A stretch of DNA of 18,130 bases from Firmicutes bacterium UBA5389 (GTDB lineage Bacteria > Bacillota > DTU025): positions 1-18,130 of the forward strand of contig DHON01000108.1 in assembly GCA_002409965.1 (NCBI GenBank), given 5' to 3'. Shown here piece by piece: positions 1 through 7,117 of the stretch. The notes under the pieces are model-generated. The model worked only from the letters and a program-made list of their open reading frames with translations, made no database searches and was not told the origin of the DNA. A program made the position numbers and the translations under genes. Each line of letters begins with the position of its first letter. Within the stretch, counting starts at the first letter, position 1.

Positions 1-28
1 ACGGGCGTGCAGGCCGCCTGCGCCGATG

Positions 29-96
29 GTGTGCCGCGGCACACGGTGCGTCACGGGCCTGCGCCCACGGTGCGTCACGGGCCTGCGCGCACGGCG
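29..96. repeat. 16-bp palindrome followed by a 24-bp tandem repeat
   Basis: Positions 29-44 read GTGTGCCGCGGCACAC, a perfect 16-bp palindrome. Positions 42-65 and 66-89 are two copies of a 24-bp unit beginning CACGGTGCGTCACGGG; they differ only at the last base, and a third copy starts at 90. The block lies just past the 3' end of the RpiR-type regulator, the last gene of the minus-strand cluster. It is very GC-rich and could fold in RNA, but no T-run follows on the minus strand, so it is not a standard intrinsic terminator. Its function is unknown. Nothing else is recognisable in 1-107. Confidence 0.7.
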
Positions 97-107
97 CGAA
101 CCCTACA

Positions 108-1028
108 CTACGAGTCTCTTGGCGTCGACGCGCGGGCATTCCTAGTCGATTGGCCGCAGGCGTTGGCAGAGCCCCTGAGCTTCATGAGAAGAGCGGTCTT
201 GGTCTTGTCGAACTGCCGCGCGAACAGCTCGGACCTTCGACCGACCGTCCCCGCGAAGATCAAGTCCACCACTGCCAGCTGTGCCGTTCGCGAAGCCATC
301 GCGCCTCCCTGGAACAGGGACTCATCCGCTTTTGTGCATATGACGATGTCCGCAGCGTCGCATATGGGCATGTCGCGGAAATTCGTGATTGCCACTGTGG
401 TTGCCCCGGCGTTCCTGGCGATGCTCAGTGCTTCCACCGTATCGCGGGTCGAACCCGAGTAAGATATCCCGACTGCCACGTCCTGATCGCTCAGGACCGC
501 GGCTGATACGGCTTGCAGATAGGCGTTGGAGTTGAACCCAGCCGACAGGCCTATGCGCATGAACTTGATGTAGGCGTCCATCGCCACAACGTTGGAGGGG
601 CCTGCCCCGTAGAAGTCCACCCTTCTTGCACGCGCCAATGCCTCAATGGCGCGACTGACCGCTTCGTAGTCCAGTGAGCTCAAAGTGGCCTCCAGCGCCC
701 TGATGTTGTTGGAAAACACGCCGTTCGCCAGCTCCCTGACCTCTCGAGCGGTCCCCAACTCCGGAGCGGCAAGCTCGGGCACAAAAGCCCCCAGTTCCTG
801 GGCTATGGCTATGCGGAATTCCTTGTATCCATCCAGGCCGAGACTCTTGCAGAACCTGACTACGGTGGATTCGGAGACTCCACACTGGCGCGCCAAATCG
901 GTTATGGTAGACTGAACGACCTTCCTGGGATGTTCCAGCACGCACAGAGCCACCCGCTGTTCGCTTGGAGGCAGCGTAGCCAGAACGCCCTGAACTCGCA
1001 GGAGACAGGCCCCTTCAACCTTGCCCAC
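108..1028 (-). CDS. MurR/RpiR family transcriptional regulator (HTH plus SIS domain)
   Basis: Predicted DNA-binding regulator that senses a phosphosugar. The 306-residue protein has the two domains of the RpiR family at its usual length. An N-terminal helix-turn-helix lies at about residues 41-65 (ITDLARQCGVSESTVVRFCK). A SIS phosphosugar-binding domain spans about 134-263, with FYGAGPS at 139-145 and SYSGSTRDT at 189-197, the typical phosphate-binding loops. The start is GTG at 1028, preceded by GGAAGGG about 8 bases upstream. Only 3 bases separate it from the stop of the class I aldolase gene, so it is almost certainly the last gene of the same transcript. Being in the operon suggests autoregulation or local control of this sugar cluster. 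The effector is probably a phosphorylated intermediate of the pathway (inferred). The family call is secure; the target genes are not known. Confidence 0.92.
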   Translation of the reverse strand: MGKVEGACLLRVQGVLATLPPSEQRVALCVLEHPRKVVQSTITDLARQCGVSESTVVRFCKSLGLDGYKEFRIAIAQELGAFVPELAAPELGTAREVRELANGVFSNNIRALEATLSSLDYEAVSRAIEALARARRVDFYGAGPSNVVAMDAYIKFMRIGLSAGFNSNAYLQAVSAAVLSDQDVAVGISYSGSTRDTVEALSIARNAGATTVAITNFRDMPICDAADIVICTKADESLFQGGAMASRTAQLAVVDLIFAGTVGRRSELFARQFDKTKTALLMKLRGSANACGQSTRNARASTPRDS

Positions 1029-1031
1029 GCA

Positions 1032-1832
1032 TCAACCCTTCCTTCCGAAGAAACTATCCGCCTGCTCAGCGCTCCATCCATCGTGGACTATGCCGCGCAG
1101 AGCCTCTATCATTCTGGTCGGGTCGGGCTGGCCCCACACATTACGCCCCATGGCGATGCCCGCCGCGCCCGCCTTGATCGACGCCTCGACCATCTGGAAG
1201 GTCTCGATCGGCGCGTCTGCCTTCTCGCCGCCCAACACCACCACCGGCACGGGGCATCCAGCCACCACTTCGGCACAGCCCTCCTCAGTGCCAGGATAGA
1301 AGGTCTTGACTATGTCGGTACCGTATTCGGCAGCCGCCCGCGCGCCCAGCTTGACGGCGGCGAGATTCGAAGGCTTGTCTACGTTCTTGCCGGCTGGCCA
1401 CACTTCTGTCATCAACGGCATGCCCCAGGTGTAGCAGTCGTCCGCGACGAGCGAGGCCTGCCGTGTGAACTCGCTTTCCCGTTCATGGCCGAACTTGACT
1501 GTCACAGCCACACCGGTGGCGCCAAGTTTGAGCGAGTGCGCGACTGAGCTGATCATGGCCTCCTCGAACTTGCCGCCCAGCACGGTGAAGCCTCCCGTAA
1601 TGCGTATGATCAGGCCCACCCCCGAGTCCAGCGCCTCCCAGCCCCGCTCCACCATGCCGCGGGTGGTCAGAATCGCATCCGGCCTGCCGCGAACCACGCG
1701 CCTAAACGCGTCGAGCGGGTTTTCGAGGCCTTGCGCCGGCCCAATGATCTGCCCATGGTCCATGGCCACGATGACAGTGCGTCCGGTTTTCGGATTCATG
1801 AGCGACTTCATTCTGACATGCTTACCTATCAT
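1032..1832 (-). CDS. Class I aldolase, DhnA/FbaB/LacD (DeoC) superfamily
   Basis: Predicted Schiff-base aldolase that cleaves a phosphorylated ketose or related sugar acid to smaller units. It is 266 residues from ATG at 1832. Family marks are VAMDHG (about residues 22-27) at the first barrel strand and DIVKTFYP (about 173-180), in which K176 is the expected Schiff-base lysine. VPVVVLGGEK near the C-terminus is the usual phosphate-binding strand. An upstream in-frame GTG at 1841 is possible, but GGAAGG lies 10 bases before the ATG and almost touches the GTG, so the ATG is preferred. Relatives include fructose-bisphosphate aldolase FbaB, LsrF (AI-2 catabolism), YihT (sulfosugar aldolase) and archaeal shikimate-pathway enzymes, so the substrate is open. 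It lies between the second dehydrogenase gene and the regulator. A class II aldolase is encoded in the same cluster, so the two probably act on different substrates. Confidence 0.9.
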   Translation of the reverse strand: MIGKHVRMKSLMNPKTGRTVIVAMDHGQIIGPAQGLENPLDAFRRVVRGRPDAILTTRGMVERGWEALDSGVGLIIRITGGFTVLGGKFEEAMISSVAHSLKLGATGVAVTVKFGHERESEFTRQASLVADDCYTWGMPLMTEVWPAGKNVDKPSNLAAVKLGARAAAEYGTDIVKTFYPGTEEGCAEVVAGCPVPVVVLGGEKADAPIETFQMVEASIKAGAAGIAMGRNVWGQPDPTRMIEALRGIVHDGWSAEQADSFFGRKG

Positions 1833-1861
1833 GACTATCACGCCTTCCGCTTGTCGGTTTG

Positions 1862-2893
1862 TCAGTGATCCAGCGAGAGCACAACGCGCATCGTGTTCTG
1901 CGACGGCGTCTCCAGCATCGCCTGCTCGACCTGATCGAGGGGCACTACTTTGGACACCATGGGCTTCACATCCACGATCCCTCGCGATATGGCGCGGACC
2001 GCGATGTGGAAATCCAGGGGCGTGCGGCTCTCCGACCCCATGACCTGCAACTCTGAGTAGTGTATCTTATTGGGATCCGTATTCAGCATGGCGCCCTTGG
2101 CAAACGCGCCGAACAGCACTATCCTGGAGGCGCTTCCTGCGAGCGCGAGAGCCGACAGAGCGGCCTCAGCCACAGGGGCAGTGACGATTACGATATCAGG
2201 AGCAGCCCCGAAACCATCGACTACAGCCGGCTTGAGCTCCTCGTCGGGGCCGGATGCCACTGCATACCTCGCGCCAAGCGACAACGCCGTCTCCCTGCGG
2301 ACGGGGTCCGGGTCGACAACGCCCACCTCAAGGCCCATGGCCGCCCCCACGATGACATGGAGCATCCCCATAGGGCCCACCCCGTACACCAGCATCGTTT
2401 CGGCGAAGCGCGCGCCCGCCTTGTTCAATGAATGGATGACGCACGAGGTCGGCTCGGCCAGCGCCGCCTCCTCAAAGCTGACTGATTCGCCGATCTCGAA
2501 TACCTGCTCGCTCGGGACGGCAACGTATTGCCCGAACCCGCCTAGCAGGTTCATCTTGCCCCTGTACATGTACTTGCACAGATTGCCCCTGCCGCTGCGG
2601 CAGAACTCACACTCGCCGCACCTGTTCAGCAAGTCCAGCGACACGCGGGTTCCTGGCGCGAGCGGTCGCCGCACCGCATCTCCCGCCTGCACCACCACGC
2701 CTGCCGCTTCGTGCCCCGGCACTATCGGATAGCCGATGCTCTTCTCGCCCGTGAAAAGCCGCCTCTCGAAACTGCAGATCCCGCAGGCCTTCACATTGAC
2801 GAGTACCTCATTGGGCCTCGCAGACGGTATCTCCCTATCCTGGATCTCTATCTTGCGCGGCCCGACCAAGACCGCAGCCTTCATTGTCGACAT
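1862..2893 (-). CDS. Zinc-dependent alcohol/polyol dehydrogenase (MDR superfamily), copy 2
   Basis: Predicted NAD(P)-dependent oxidation of a sugar alcohol or sugar hydroxyl group in the cytoplasm. The 343-residue length is typical of sorbitol/threonine-type dehydrogenases. Catalytic zinc ligands are C40 (ACGIC), H61-E62 (PGHE) and E147 (ALAEP). The structural zinc site is C92, C95, C98 and C106. The Rossmann motif GVGPMG lies at 171-176, and an acidic residue at 194 (VVDPD) favours NAD over NADP. ATG at 2893 has GGAGGAG 7 bases upstream. The protein is clearly paralogous to the dehydrogenase at the head of the cluster: the four structural cysteines sit at the same residue numbers, and both C-terminal regions contain SRG.(I/V)DVKPM..KV.PLDQ. 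The gap to the aldolase start is 29 bases. The exact substrate cannot be told from sequence. Confidence 0.92.
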   Translation of the reverse strand: MSTMKAAVLVGPRKIEIQDREIPSARPNEVLVNVKACGICSFERRLFTGEKSIGYPIVPGHEAAGVVVQAGDAVRRPLAPGTRVSLDLLNRCGECEFCRSGRGNLCKYMYRGKMNLLGGFGQYVAVPSEQVFEIGESVSFEEAALAEPTSCVIHSLNKAGARFAETMLVYGVGPMGMLHVIVGAAMGLEVGVVDPDPVRRETALSLGARYAVASGPDEELKPAVVDGFGAAPDIVIVTAPVAEAALSALALAGSASRIVLFGAFAKGAMLNTDPNKIHYSELQVMGSESRTPLDFHIAVRAISRGIVDVKPMVSKVVPLDQVEQAMLETPSQNTMRVVLSLDH

Positions 2894-2957
2894 CCCAGAA
2901 CTCCTCCCTCCATGCCATCCATGCCATGCCCGGCGGGGCTACGCCAGCCTGGAGCTT

Positions 2958-3749
2958 TCAAGCAAACAGGCCGGCTAGCTTGTGTCGCTCCTCCGCCAGA
3001 GCCTCTTCATCACCTGGTATATAGGTCTCAAGCGAGTATACGCCCGCGAACTGCTGTCCTTCGAGAGCGCGCGCTATCTGCGGCAAGTCCAGCGTCCCCC
3101 GGCCTATCCGGAGATGGAGGGCTTTGTCGGTGGCATCGCTCACGTGCACGTGAGCGATCCTCGGGCCGAGCTTCTCTATGAACCGCAGTATCGCCTGGGT
3201 GTCGCGCATGTGCGCGGTATCCAGCGTGATCTTGAGGTCCGGCGCGCCACAATCGTCGATGACTCTGAGCATGTCGGGGTAATCCCTTACAGATGCGATT
3301 TCCTTATCTATCTCCATGTTCTCCAGGGCCAGAGTCACGCCCAGAGAAGCGCCCTTGTCAAAAGCGCAGCGCAACGCCTCTACCTGCGTCTGCCAGTGCG
3401 CCTCAATCGGTTCTTTCAACGAGAAGCGCCTTCCGGGGTGAACCACTACCAGCCGCGCGCTGATTCTCTGCGCGAATTCTATGCAGTCGAGGAATTGCCT
3501 GATGGACTCGTTCCTAATTCCGATGTTGGGCGAGGCTATGTTCACGTCCATAATCGGGCAGTGAACCGTGGCCTTCATGCCGTGTCTGTCGAGTATAGCA
3601 CGGACGCTGTCGGCAGGGCGCTCTGGGAACTCGCGCCAAACCTGATCCATCCATAGTTCCGCGTAGTCATATCCGCACCTGGATATGGCCGCAATCGCCT
3701 CTTCAAGCGGTTTCGAGTAGAAGACCATGGTTGTTGTGCCAAAATACAT
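2958..3749 (-). CDS. Sugar phosphate isomerase/epimerase-like TIM-barrel protein (AP endonuclease 2 / xylose isomerase fold)
   Basis: Predicted metal-dependent isomerase or epimerase of a sugar or ketose. From ATG at 3749 the protein has 263 residues, normal for this family. Candidate metal or catalytic residues follow the family pattern: H104 (VVVHPG), E143 (LALENME), D177 and H180 (LDTAH), H202 (HVHVSD) and E241 (SLETY). The open frame extends to 3899, but that extension overlaps the 3' end of the solute-binding protein gene, is low-complexity and has no family similarity. GGAAG lies upstream of the ATG at 3749. Relatives include tagatose/psicose 3-epimerases, L-ribulose-5-phosphate 3-epimerase (UlaE), IolE/IolI and hydroxypyruvate isomerase. 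The fold is clear; the substrate is not. A strong hairpin separates this gene from the binding-protein gene, so it may be expressed at a different level. Confidence 0.87.
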   Translation of the reverse strand: MYFGTTTMVFYSKPLEEAIAAISRCGYDYAELWMDQVWREFPERPADSVRAILDRHGMKATVHCPIMDVNIASPNIGIRNESIRQFLDCIEFAQRISARLVVVHPGRRFSLKEPIEAHWQTQVEALRCAFDKGASLGVTLALENMEIDKEIASVRDYPDMLRVIDDCGAPDLKITLDTAHMRDTQAILRFIEKLGPRIAHVHVSDATDKALHLRIGRGTLDLPQIARALEGQQFAGVYSLETYIPGDEEALAEERHKLAGLFA

Positions 3750-3779
3750 GCGCTCATCACTTCCAAGATTCCGATTAAC

Positions 3780-3822
3780 GGTTCCGGGCGCCGAGCCCAG
3801 TCGCCCGAGCGCGCCCGGAACC
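3780..3822 (-). promoter_or_regulatory. Intercistronic GC-rich hairpin after the solute-binding protein gene
   Basis: Positions 3780-3791 (GGTTCCGGGCGC) and 3811-3822 (GCGCCCGGAACC) form a perfect 12-bp inverted repeat with a 19-base loop. It starts 25 bases beyond the solute-binding protein stop and ends about 30 bases before the isomerase start. No T-run follows on the minus strand. It is therefore better explained as a 3' stabiliser or partial terminator that raises binding-protein mRNA over downstream genes, as known for malE-type operons, than as a full terminator. The role is inferred. Confidence 0.6.
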
Positions 3823-3846
3823 ACGCCTACATCGCTTCGCAGTGCG

Positions 3847-5142
3847 CTACTTGCCGAGGGTGGACTTGATGTACTCGTCCGCCTCCGCAGCAGCCTCATT
3901 TAGGAGTTGCTTGGGATCGGCCTTCGAGAATAGAGCCTTCTCCACCGCCAACCCCAGAATGCGCGATACTTCAGGGTAGGTCTCGTTGTTAGGACGAGGC
4001 CTGGCAAAAGCCATCTGCCCCGCCATCGTAGCCACTTCCGGGTTGGCCGCAAGATAGTCCTTGTAGGTCTGCGAGTTCACCACGGAGGTCCGAAGCGGAG
4101 TGTAGCCGGTCATGGTGCTCCACTTGAGGTTCATTTCCGGGCTGGTCATCCACTTCACGAATTTCCATGCAGCCGCCTCCTTGGCAGGGGTGTTCTTGAA
4201 TATGGCCAGGTTGTTTCCGCCGACTCCGGTGACCTTGTGCTTGCCGGCCGGAATGTGGGCCACCCCGAGGGGGAACTTGCACTTGCCCTGCCTGGTCTCG
4301 AGCGTAGACGAGCTGGCCAGCTCCATCGCGATTCTGCCCACTGCGAACCCTTCAGCAGGAGGCGCCAAGGGCACCACGCTGTGCTTGTGAACCAGGTCCG
4401 TCCAGAATTGGAGCGCCTCCACGCCTGCTGGGCTGTTGAACGCGGCTTTGGTGTAGTCGGCATTGTAGAGCTCTCCGCCTGCCTGCCACAGGAATGTGAT
4501 GTAGTAGTAGACAGTTCCCGTGTTGGCCGTGATCGGGAAGGACAGGCCCCACTCATCCGTCTTGCCGTCGCCGTTCACATCCCGCGTCAGTTTCTTGGCG
4601 TAGTCGACTAGTTCGCCCCAGGTAGTCGGTGGTTTCTCCGGATCTAGCCCAGCAGCCTTGAACATGTCCTTGTTGTAGTAGAGGACTATGTTGCTCATGG
4701 CGTACGGCATGGTCCACGATTCGCCGTCCACCGTCGCTGTCATCCAGGCGGTCTTGTTCACGTCAGCCTTGTCGATTCCATCGGCCCCGTCTATCAGCGT
4801 CTGCATCTTGACGATGGCGCCTGTCGACGCGAGCTGAGCCGCCCAGAACTGGTCGATCATCGACACGTCCGGGGGCTGCTTGCCGGCCACCGCAGCCAGC
4901 AACTTGTCGCGCATGGTCCAGGCGCTGCCCGAGTAAAGCGGCTCCACCTGGATGTCGGGGTTGGCCTTGTTAAACTCCGCGATCAGTGAGTCGTGACGTT
5001 TGCCCATTTGTCCGCCGAGGAAGTGCCAGTAGGTCAACTTGACTTTGGCCGGCGCAGCCGCCATGGAGCCAACGCAGAGTGCCAGAAGCGTCACAGCAGC
5101 CAGGCAAGAGATGACCATCCGTTTTGCACAGCACCGTCTCAT
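3847..5142 (-). CDS. Carbohydrate ABC transporter extracellular solute-binding protein (family 1, CUT1)
   Basis: Predicted secreted sugar-binding component that delivers substrate to the two permeases encoded just upstream. It has 431 residues, normal for the family. The N-terminus is a signal peptide: basic RRCCAKR, a hydrophobic core to about residue 26, then an Ala-rich SMAAAPA signal peptidase I-like site around 29-30. A cysteine at 23 sits in LLALC, which has Leu rather than Gly/Ala/Ser at -1, so it is a poor lipobox. KLTYWHF at 35-41 is the usual first strand of the mature protein. DVNGDGKTDEW at 188-198 is a calcium-loop-like motif frequent in sugar-binding proteins of this class. The ATG at 5142 has AAGGAG 9 bases upstream. 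The gene follows the permease genes rather than preceding them, and it is flanked by a 133-base leader gap and a strong 3' hairpin. Both suggest separately tuned expression. Confidence 0.94.
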   Translation of the reverse strand: MRRCCAKRMVISCLAAVTLLALCVGSMAAAPAKVKLTYWHFLGGQMGKRHDSLIAEFNKANPDIQVEPLYSGSAWTMRDKLLAAVAGKQPPDVSMIDQFWAAQLASTGAIVKMQTLIDGADGIDKADVNKTAWMTATVDGESWTMPYAMSNIVLYYNKDMFKAAGLDPEKPPTTWGELVDYAKKLTRDVNGDGKTDEWGLSFPITANTGTVYYYITFLWQAGGELYNADYTKAAFNSPAGVEALQFWTDLVHKHSVVPLAPPAEGFAVGRIAMELASSSTLETRQGKCKFPLGVAHIPAGKHKVTGVGGNNLAIFKNTPAKEAAAWKFVKWMTSPEMNLKWSTMTGYTPLRTSVVNSQTYKDYLAANPEVATMAGQMAFARPRPNNETYPEVSRILGLAVEKALFSKADPKQLLNEAAAEADEYIKSTLGK

Positions 5143-5189
5143 TGAGTCTAGCTCCTTTCGTAGCGTACATCGCTGCCCTTGGCGCGCTT

Positions 5190-5204
5190 GGCGCCGCAGG
5201 CGCC
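5190..5204. repeat. GGCGCC-GCA-GGCGCC inverted repeat in the gap before the solute-binding protein gene
   Basis: Two GGCGCC hexamers separated by three bases can form a short, strong hairpin in the 133-base untranslated gap between the MalG-type permease stop and the binding-protein start. Another GGCGCG lies just beside it. A role in mRNA processing or in setting binding-protein levels is possible. The sequence shows only the fold potential, and no T-run follows. I see no convincing promoter in the gap. Confidence 0.4.
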
Positions 5205-5275
5205 GTGGTCTGCTAGAGCTGCCCTCCTCTCGCAGGTTGATTGCGCACCTGTTACTTGTCGCATGCCAGTTAGTC

Positions 5276-6166
5276 TCAGTACTTCAGACCCGTGAAAGCG
5301 ATACTCTCGATAAACTGCCTCTGCGCAGCCAGGAAGGCCACGAGTATCGGGATTGTCGCCATGACTGTGGCGGCCATGAGCATAGGCCATTCGGTCGAGA
5401 TCTCTGCGCGCAGCAGTGCCAGACCGACTTGGAGCGTCCTCATGGACATCTTGTTCGTTACTATCAACGGCCACATGAACGAGTTCCACGAAAACATGAA
5501 CTGAAACAGCCCCAAAGTGACCATCGCAGGTTTGCACAGAGGCAAGACTACACTTCTCAGAACGCCGAACCGGGAACAGCCATCGATGATCGCCGCCTCC
5601 TCCAGGGATCGCGGCATGCTCATGAAGAACTGCCGGAGCATGAACGCGCCGAACGGTCCGGCCGCGAACGGAAGTATTAGCGAGGAATACCGATCTACCA
5701 TGTTGAGCTTGCGCACCAGAAGGAAAGATGGGATTACGGTGGCCTGGTGAGGTATCATCATTGCCGAAAGGTATATCATGAACACCACGTCTCGGCCCGG
5801 GAAATCCAGTCGGGCGAAGGCATAGCCCGCCAGAGCGCTCGTAACCAGCTGGCATAGGGTGACCGATATGGCCACGATGAAGCTGTTCACGTACATGCGC
5901 GCGAAGGGTATCTTGTTCCATACCTCCCTGTAACCGTCGAGGTTGATCCGAGACGGCAGCAACTGAAAGGTGTATGTGAACACCTCGCTCTGGTCTTTGA
6001 AAGACGTGAGCAACATCCAGATGAAGGGCAGCACCATGAATATGGCACCCACTATGAGGACTATATGCACCACCCCAAGGCCGGCGGTTTGGCCCATAAC
6101 CCGCCGGCGCCTGGCTCGGACGGCGTCCATCGCTTTGCTGTTACTCATGCTCACGGTTGTACGCAT
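5276..6166 (-). CDS. Carbohydrate ABC transporter permease, MalG-type
   Basis: Predicted inner-membrane subunit of a CUT1 sugar importer; 296 residues with about six membrane segments, the first at about residues 31-55. The cytoplasmic EAA loop that contacts the ATPase is present at about 190-210 (EAAIIDGCSRFGVLRSVVLP). The product ends in AFTGLKY, typical of MalG-like permeases, which often end in GLKG/GLTA. ATG at 6166 is chosen because GAGGTG lies 9 bases upstream; the internal ATG at 6148 has no such site. The gene follows the MalF-type permease by 23 bases and pairs with it. No ATPase gene is present in the window, so a shared MsmK/UgpC-like ATPase encoded elsewhere is assumed. Confidence 0.94.
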   Translation of the reverse strand: MRTTVSMSNSKAMDAVRARRRRVMGQTAGLGVVHIVLIVGAIFMVLPFIWMLLTSFKDQSEVFTYTFQLLPSRINLDGYREVWNKIPFARMYVNSFIVAISVTLCQLVTSALAGYAFARLDFPGRDVVFMIYLSAMMIPHQATVIPSFLLVRKLNMVDRYSSLILPFAAGPFGAFMLRQFFMSMPRSLEEAAIIDGCSRFGVLRSVVLPLCKPAMVTLGLFQFMFSWNSFMWPLIVTNKMSMRTLQVGLALLRAEISTEWPMLMAATVMATIPILVAFLAAQRQFIESIAFTGLKY

Positions 6167-6189
6167 CGCTGCGGCACCTCGCCCTCTCT

Positions 6190-7074
6190 TCAGTTCTCAG
6201 CCTTGAGAAGCTTTTTCTGGAACATGGTCAGAACGAGTATCACGGCGAACAGGAACCAGGCCACAGCCGAGGCATACCCGCTCCTGTAGAACTCAAACGC
6301 CTGTCTGTAGATGTAGTAGACCAGAACCATGGTGGAGTTCATCGGCCCGCCGCCTGTCATCACGTACACCTGCCCGAATACCTGGAACGACTTGATGGTG
6401 CTCATGATCAGCACGAACCCAATCGATCCGCGCATCAGGGGCATGGTCACATAGCGAAACTTGTGCCACGCGCCCGCGCCGTCGATGTCGGCGCTCTCGT
6501 AGTACTCGGCGGGCACATCCTGCAGACCCGCCAGGAAGATCACCATGTTGTAACCGAGGTTCTTCCATATGCCCAGGATGATGACTGCAGGCAGCGACCA
6601 GCGTGGGTCGGCGAGCCATGCCGGTCCATCGATGCCGATCCGCTCGAGGAGCGCGTTGAAAAGACCGTAATATGGATCGAACATCCAGGTCCACACTATG
6701 GCCACAGCCACCATGGACGTGACTACAGGCATGAAGTACGCGACTCGGTAGAAGCCGCGGCCCCTGATCTTTTGATTGAGCAACACCGCCGCCAGCATCG
6801 ATAGCGTTGCACCGATGGGGACTGTGCCGATTGCGTATTTCACGGTGTTGGCCATGGATACCTTGAAGTCGGCGCTCCCGAACATCTTGGCGTAGTTGCC
6901 GAGCCCCACGAACGTCCGCGCGCCGCCCAGCAGCGAACAGTCGAAGAAGCTCAAGTACAGAGAGTAGATGATTGGATAGACCGTGAAGAGAGCGAAAACC
7001 ACCAGCGACGGCAGGAGAGCGATGAGCGCCGTCTTTCTTTCCTCAGAGTGCAAGCGAGCGCGGCATGTGTTCAT
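6190..7074 (-). CDS. Carbohydrate ABC transporter permease, MalF/UgpA-type
   Basis: Predicted membrane subunit partnering the MalG-type permease. It has about 294 residues from ATG at 7074. The hydrophobic first segment (LIALLPSLVVFALFTVYP) and the following YSLYLSFFD are typical of the family start. The EAA-type loop is at about 192-213 (EYYESADIDGAGAWHKFRYV). The frame continues upstream to TTG at 7095, which would add seven residues. Neither start has an ideal ribosome binding site; a G-run lies 12 bases before the ATG, and the TTG has nothing clear, so the start is uncertain by seven codons. The gene lies 43 bases after the EamA-type transporter gene (22 if the TTG is used), within the same transcript. 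Confidence 0.93.
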   Translation of the reverse strand: MNTCRARLHSEERKTALIALLPSLVVFALFTVYPIIYSLYLSFFDCSLLGGARTFVGLGNYAKMFGSADFKVSMANTVKYAIGTVPIGATLSMLAAVLLNQKIRGRGFYRVAYFMPVVTSMVAVAIVWTWMFDPYYGLFNALLERIGIDGPAWLADPRWSLPAVIILGIWKNLGYNMVIFLAGLQDVPAEYYESADIDGAGAWHKFRYVTMPLMRGSIGFVLIMSTIKSFQVFGQVYVMTGGGPMNSTMVLVYYIYRQAFEFYRSGYASAVAWFLFAVILVLTMFQKKLLKAEN

Positions 7075-7117
7075 CGACGTGGTCAACCCCCACAAGAGAT
7101 CTTTTGCTCAGCCAGTC

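Noticed and set aside
930..2043. Long plus-strand open frames (930-1547 and 1465-2043) opposite the aldolase gene
   Set aside because: They are antisense to clearly conserved genes, lack family motifs and have the composition expected from GC-rich third-position bias.
2711..3656. Plus-strand open frames opposite the isomerase and dehydrogenase genes
   Set aside because: They are shadows of well-supported minus-strand genes and show no domain features of their own.
3750..3899. N-terminal extension of the isomerase gene to 3899
   Set aside because: It overlaps the end of the solute-binding protein gene and spans the 12-bp hairpin. Its low-complexity residues do not fit the family start, and ATG 3749 has an acceptable ribosome binding site.
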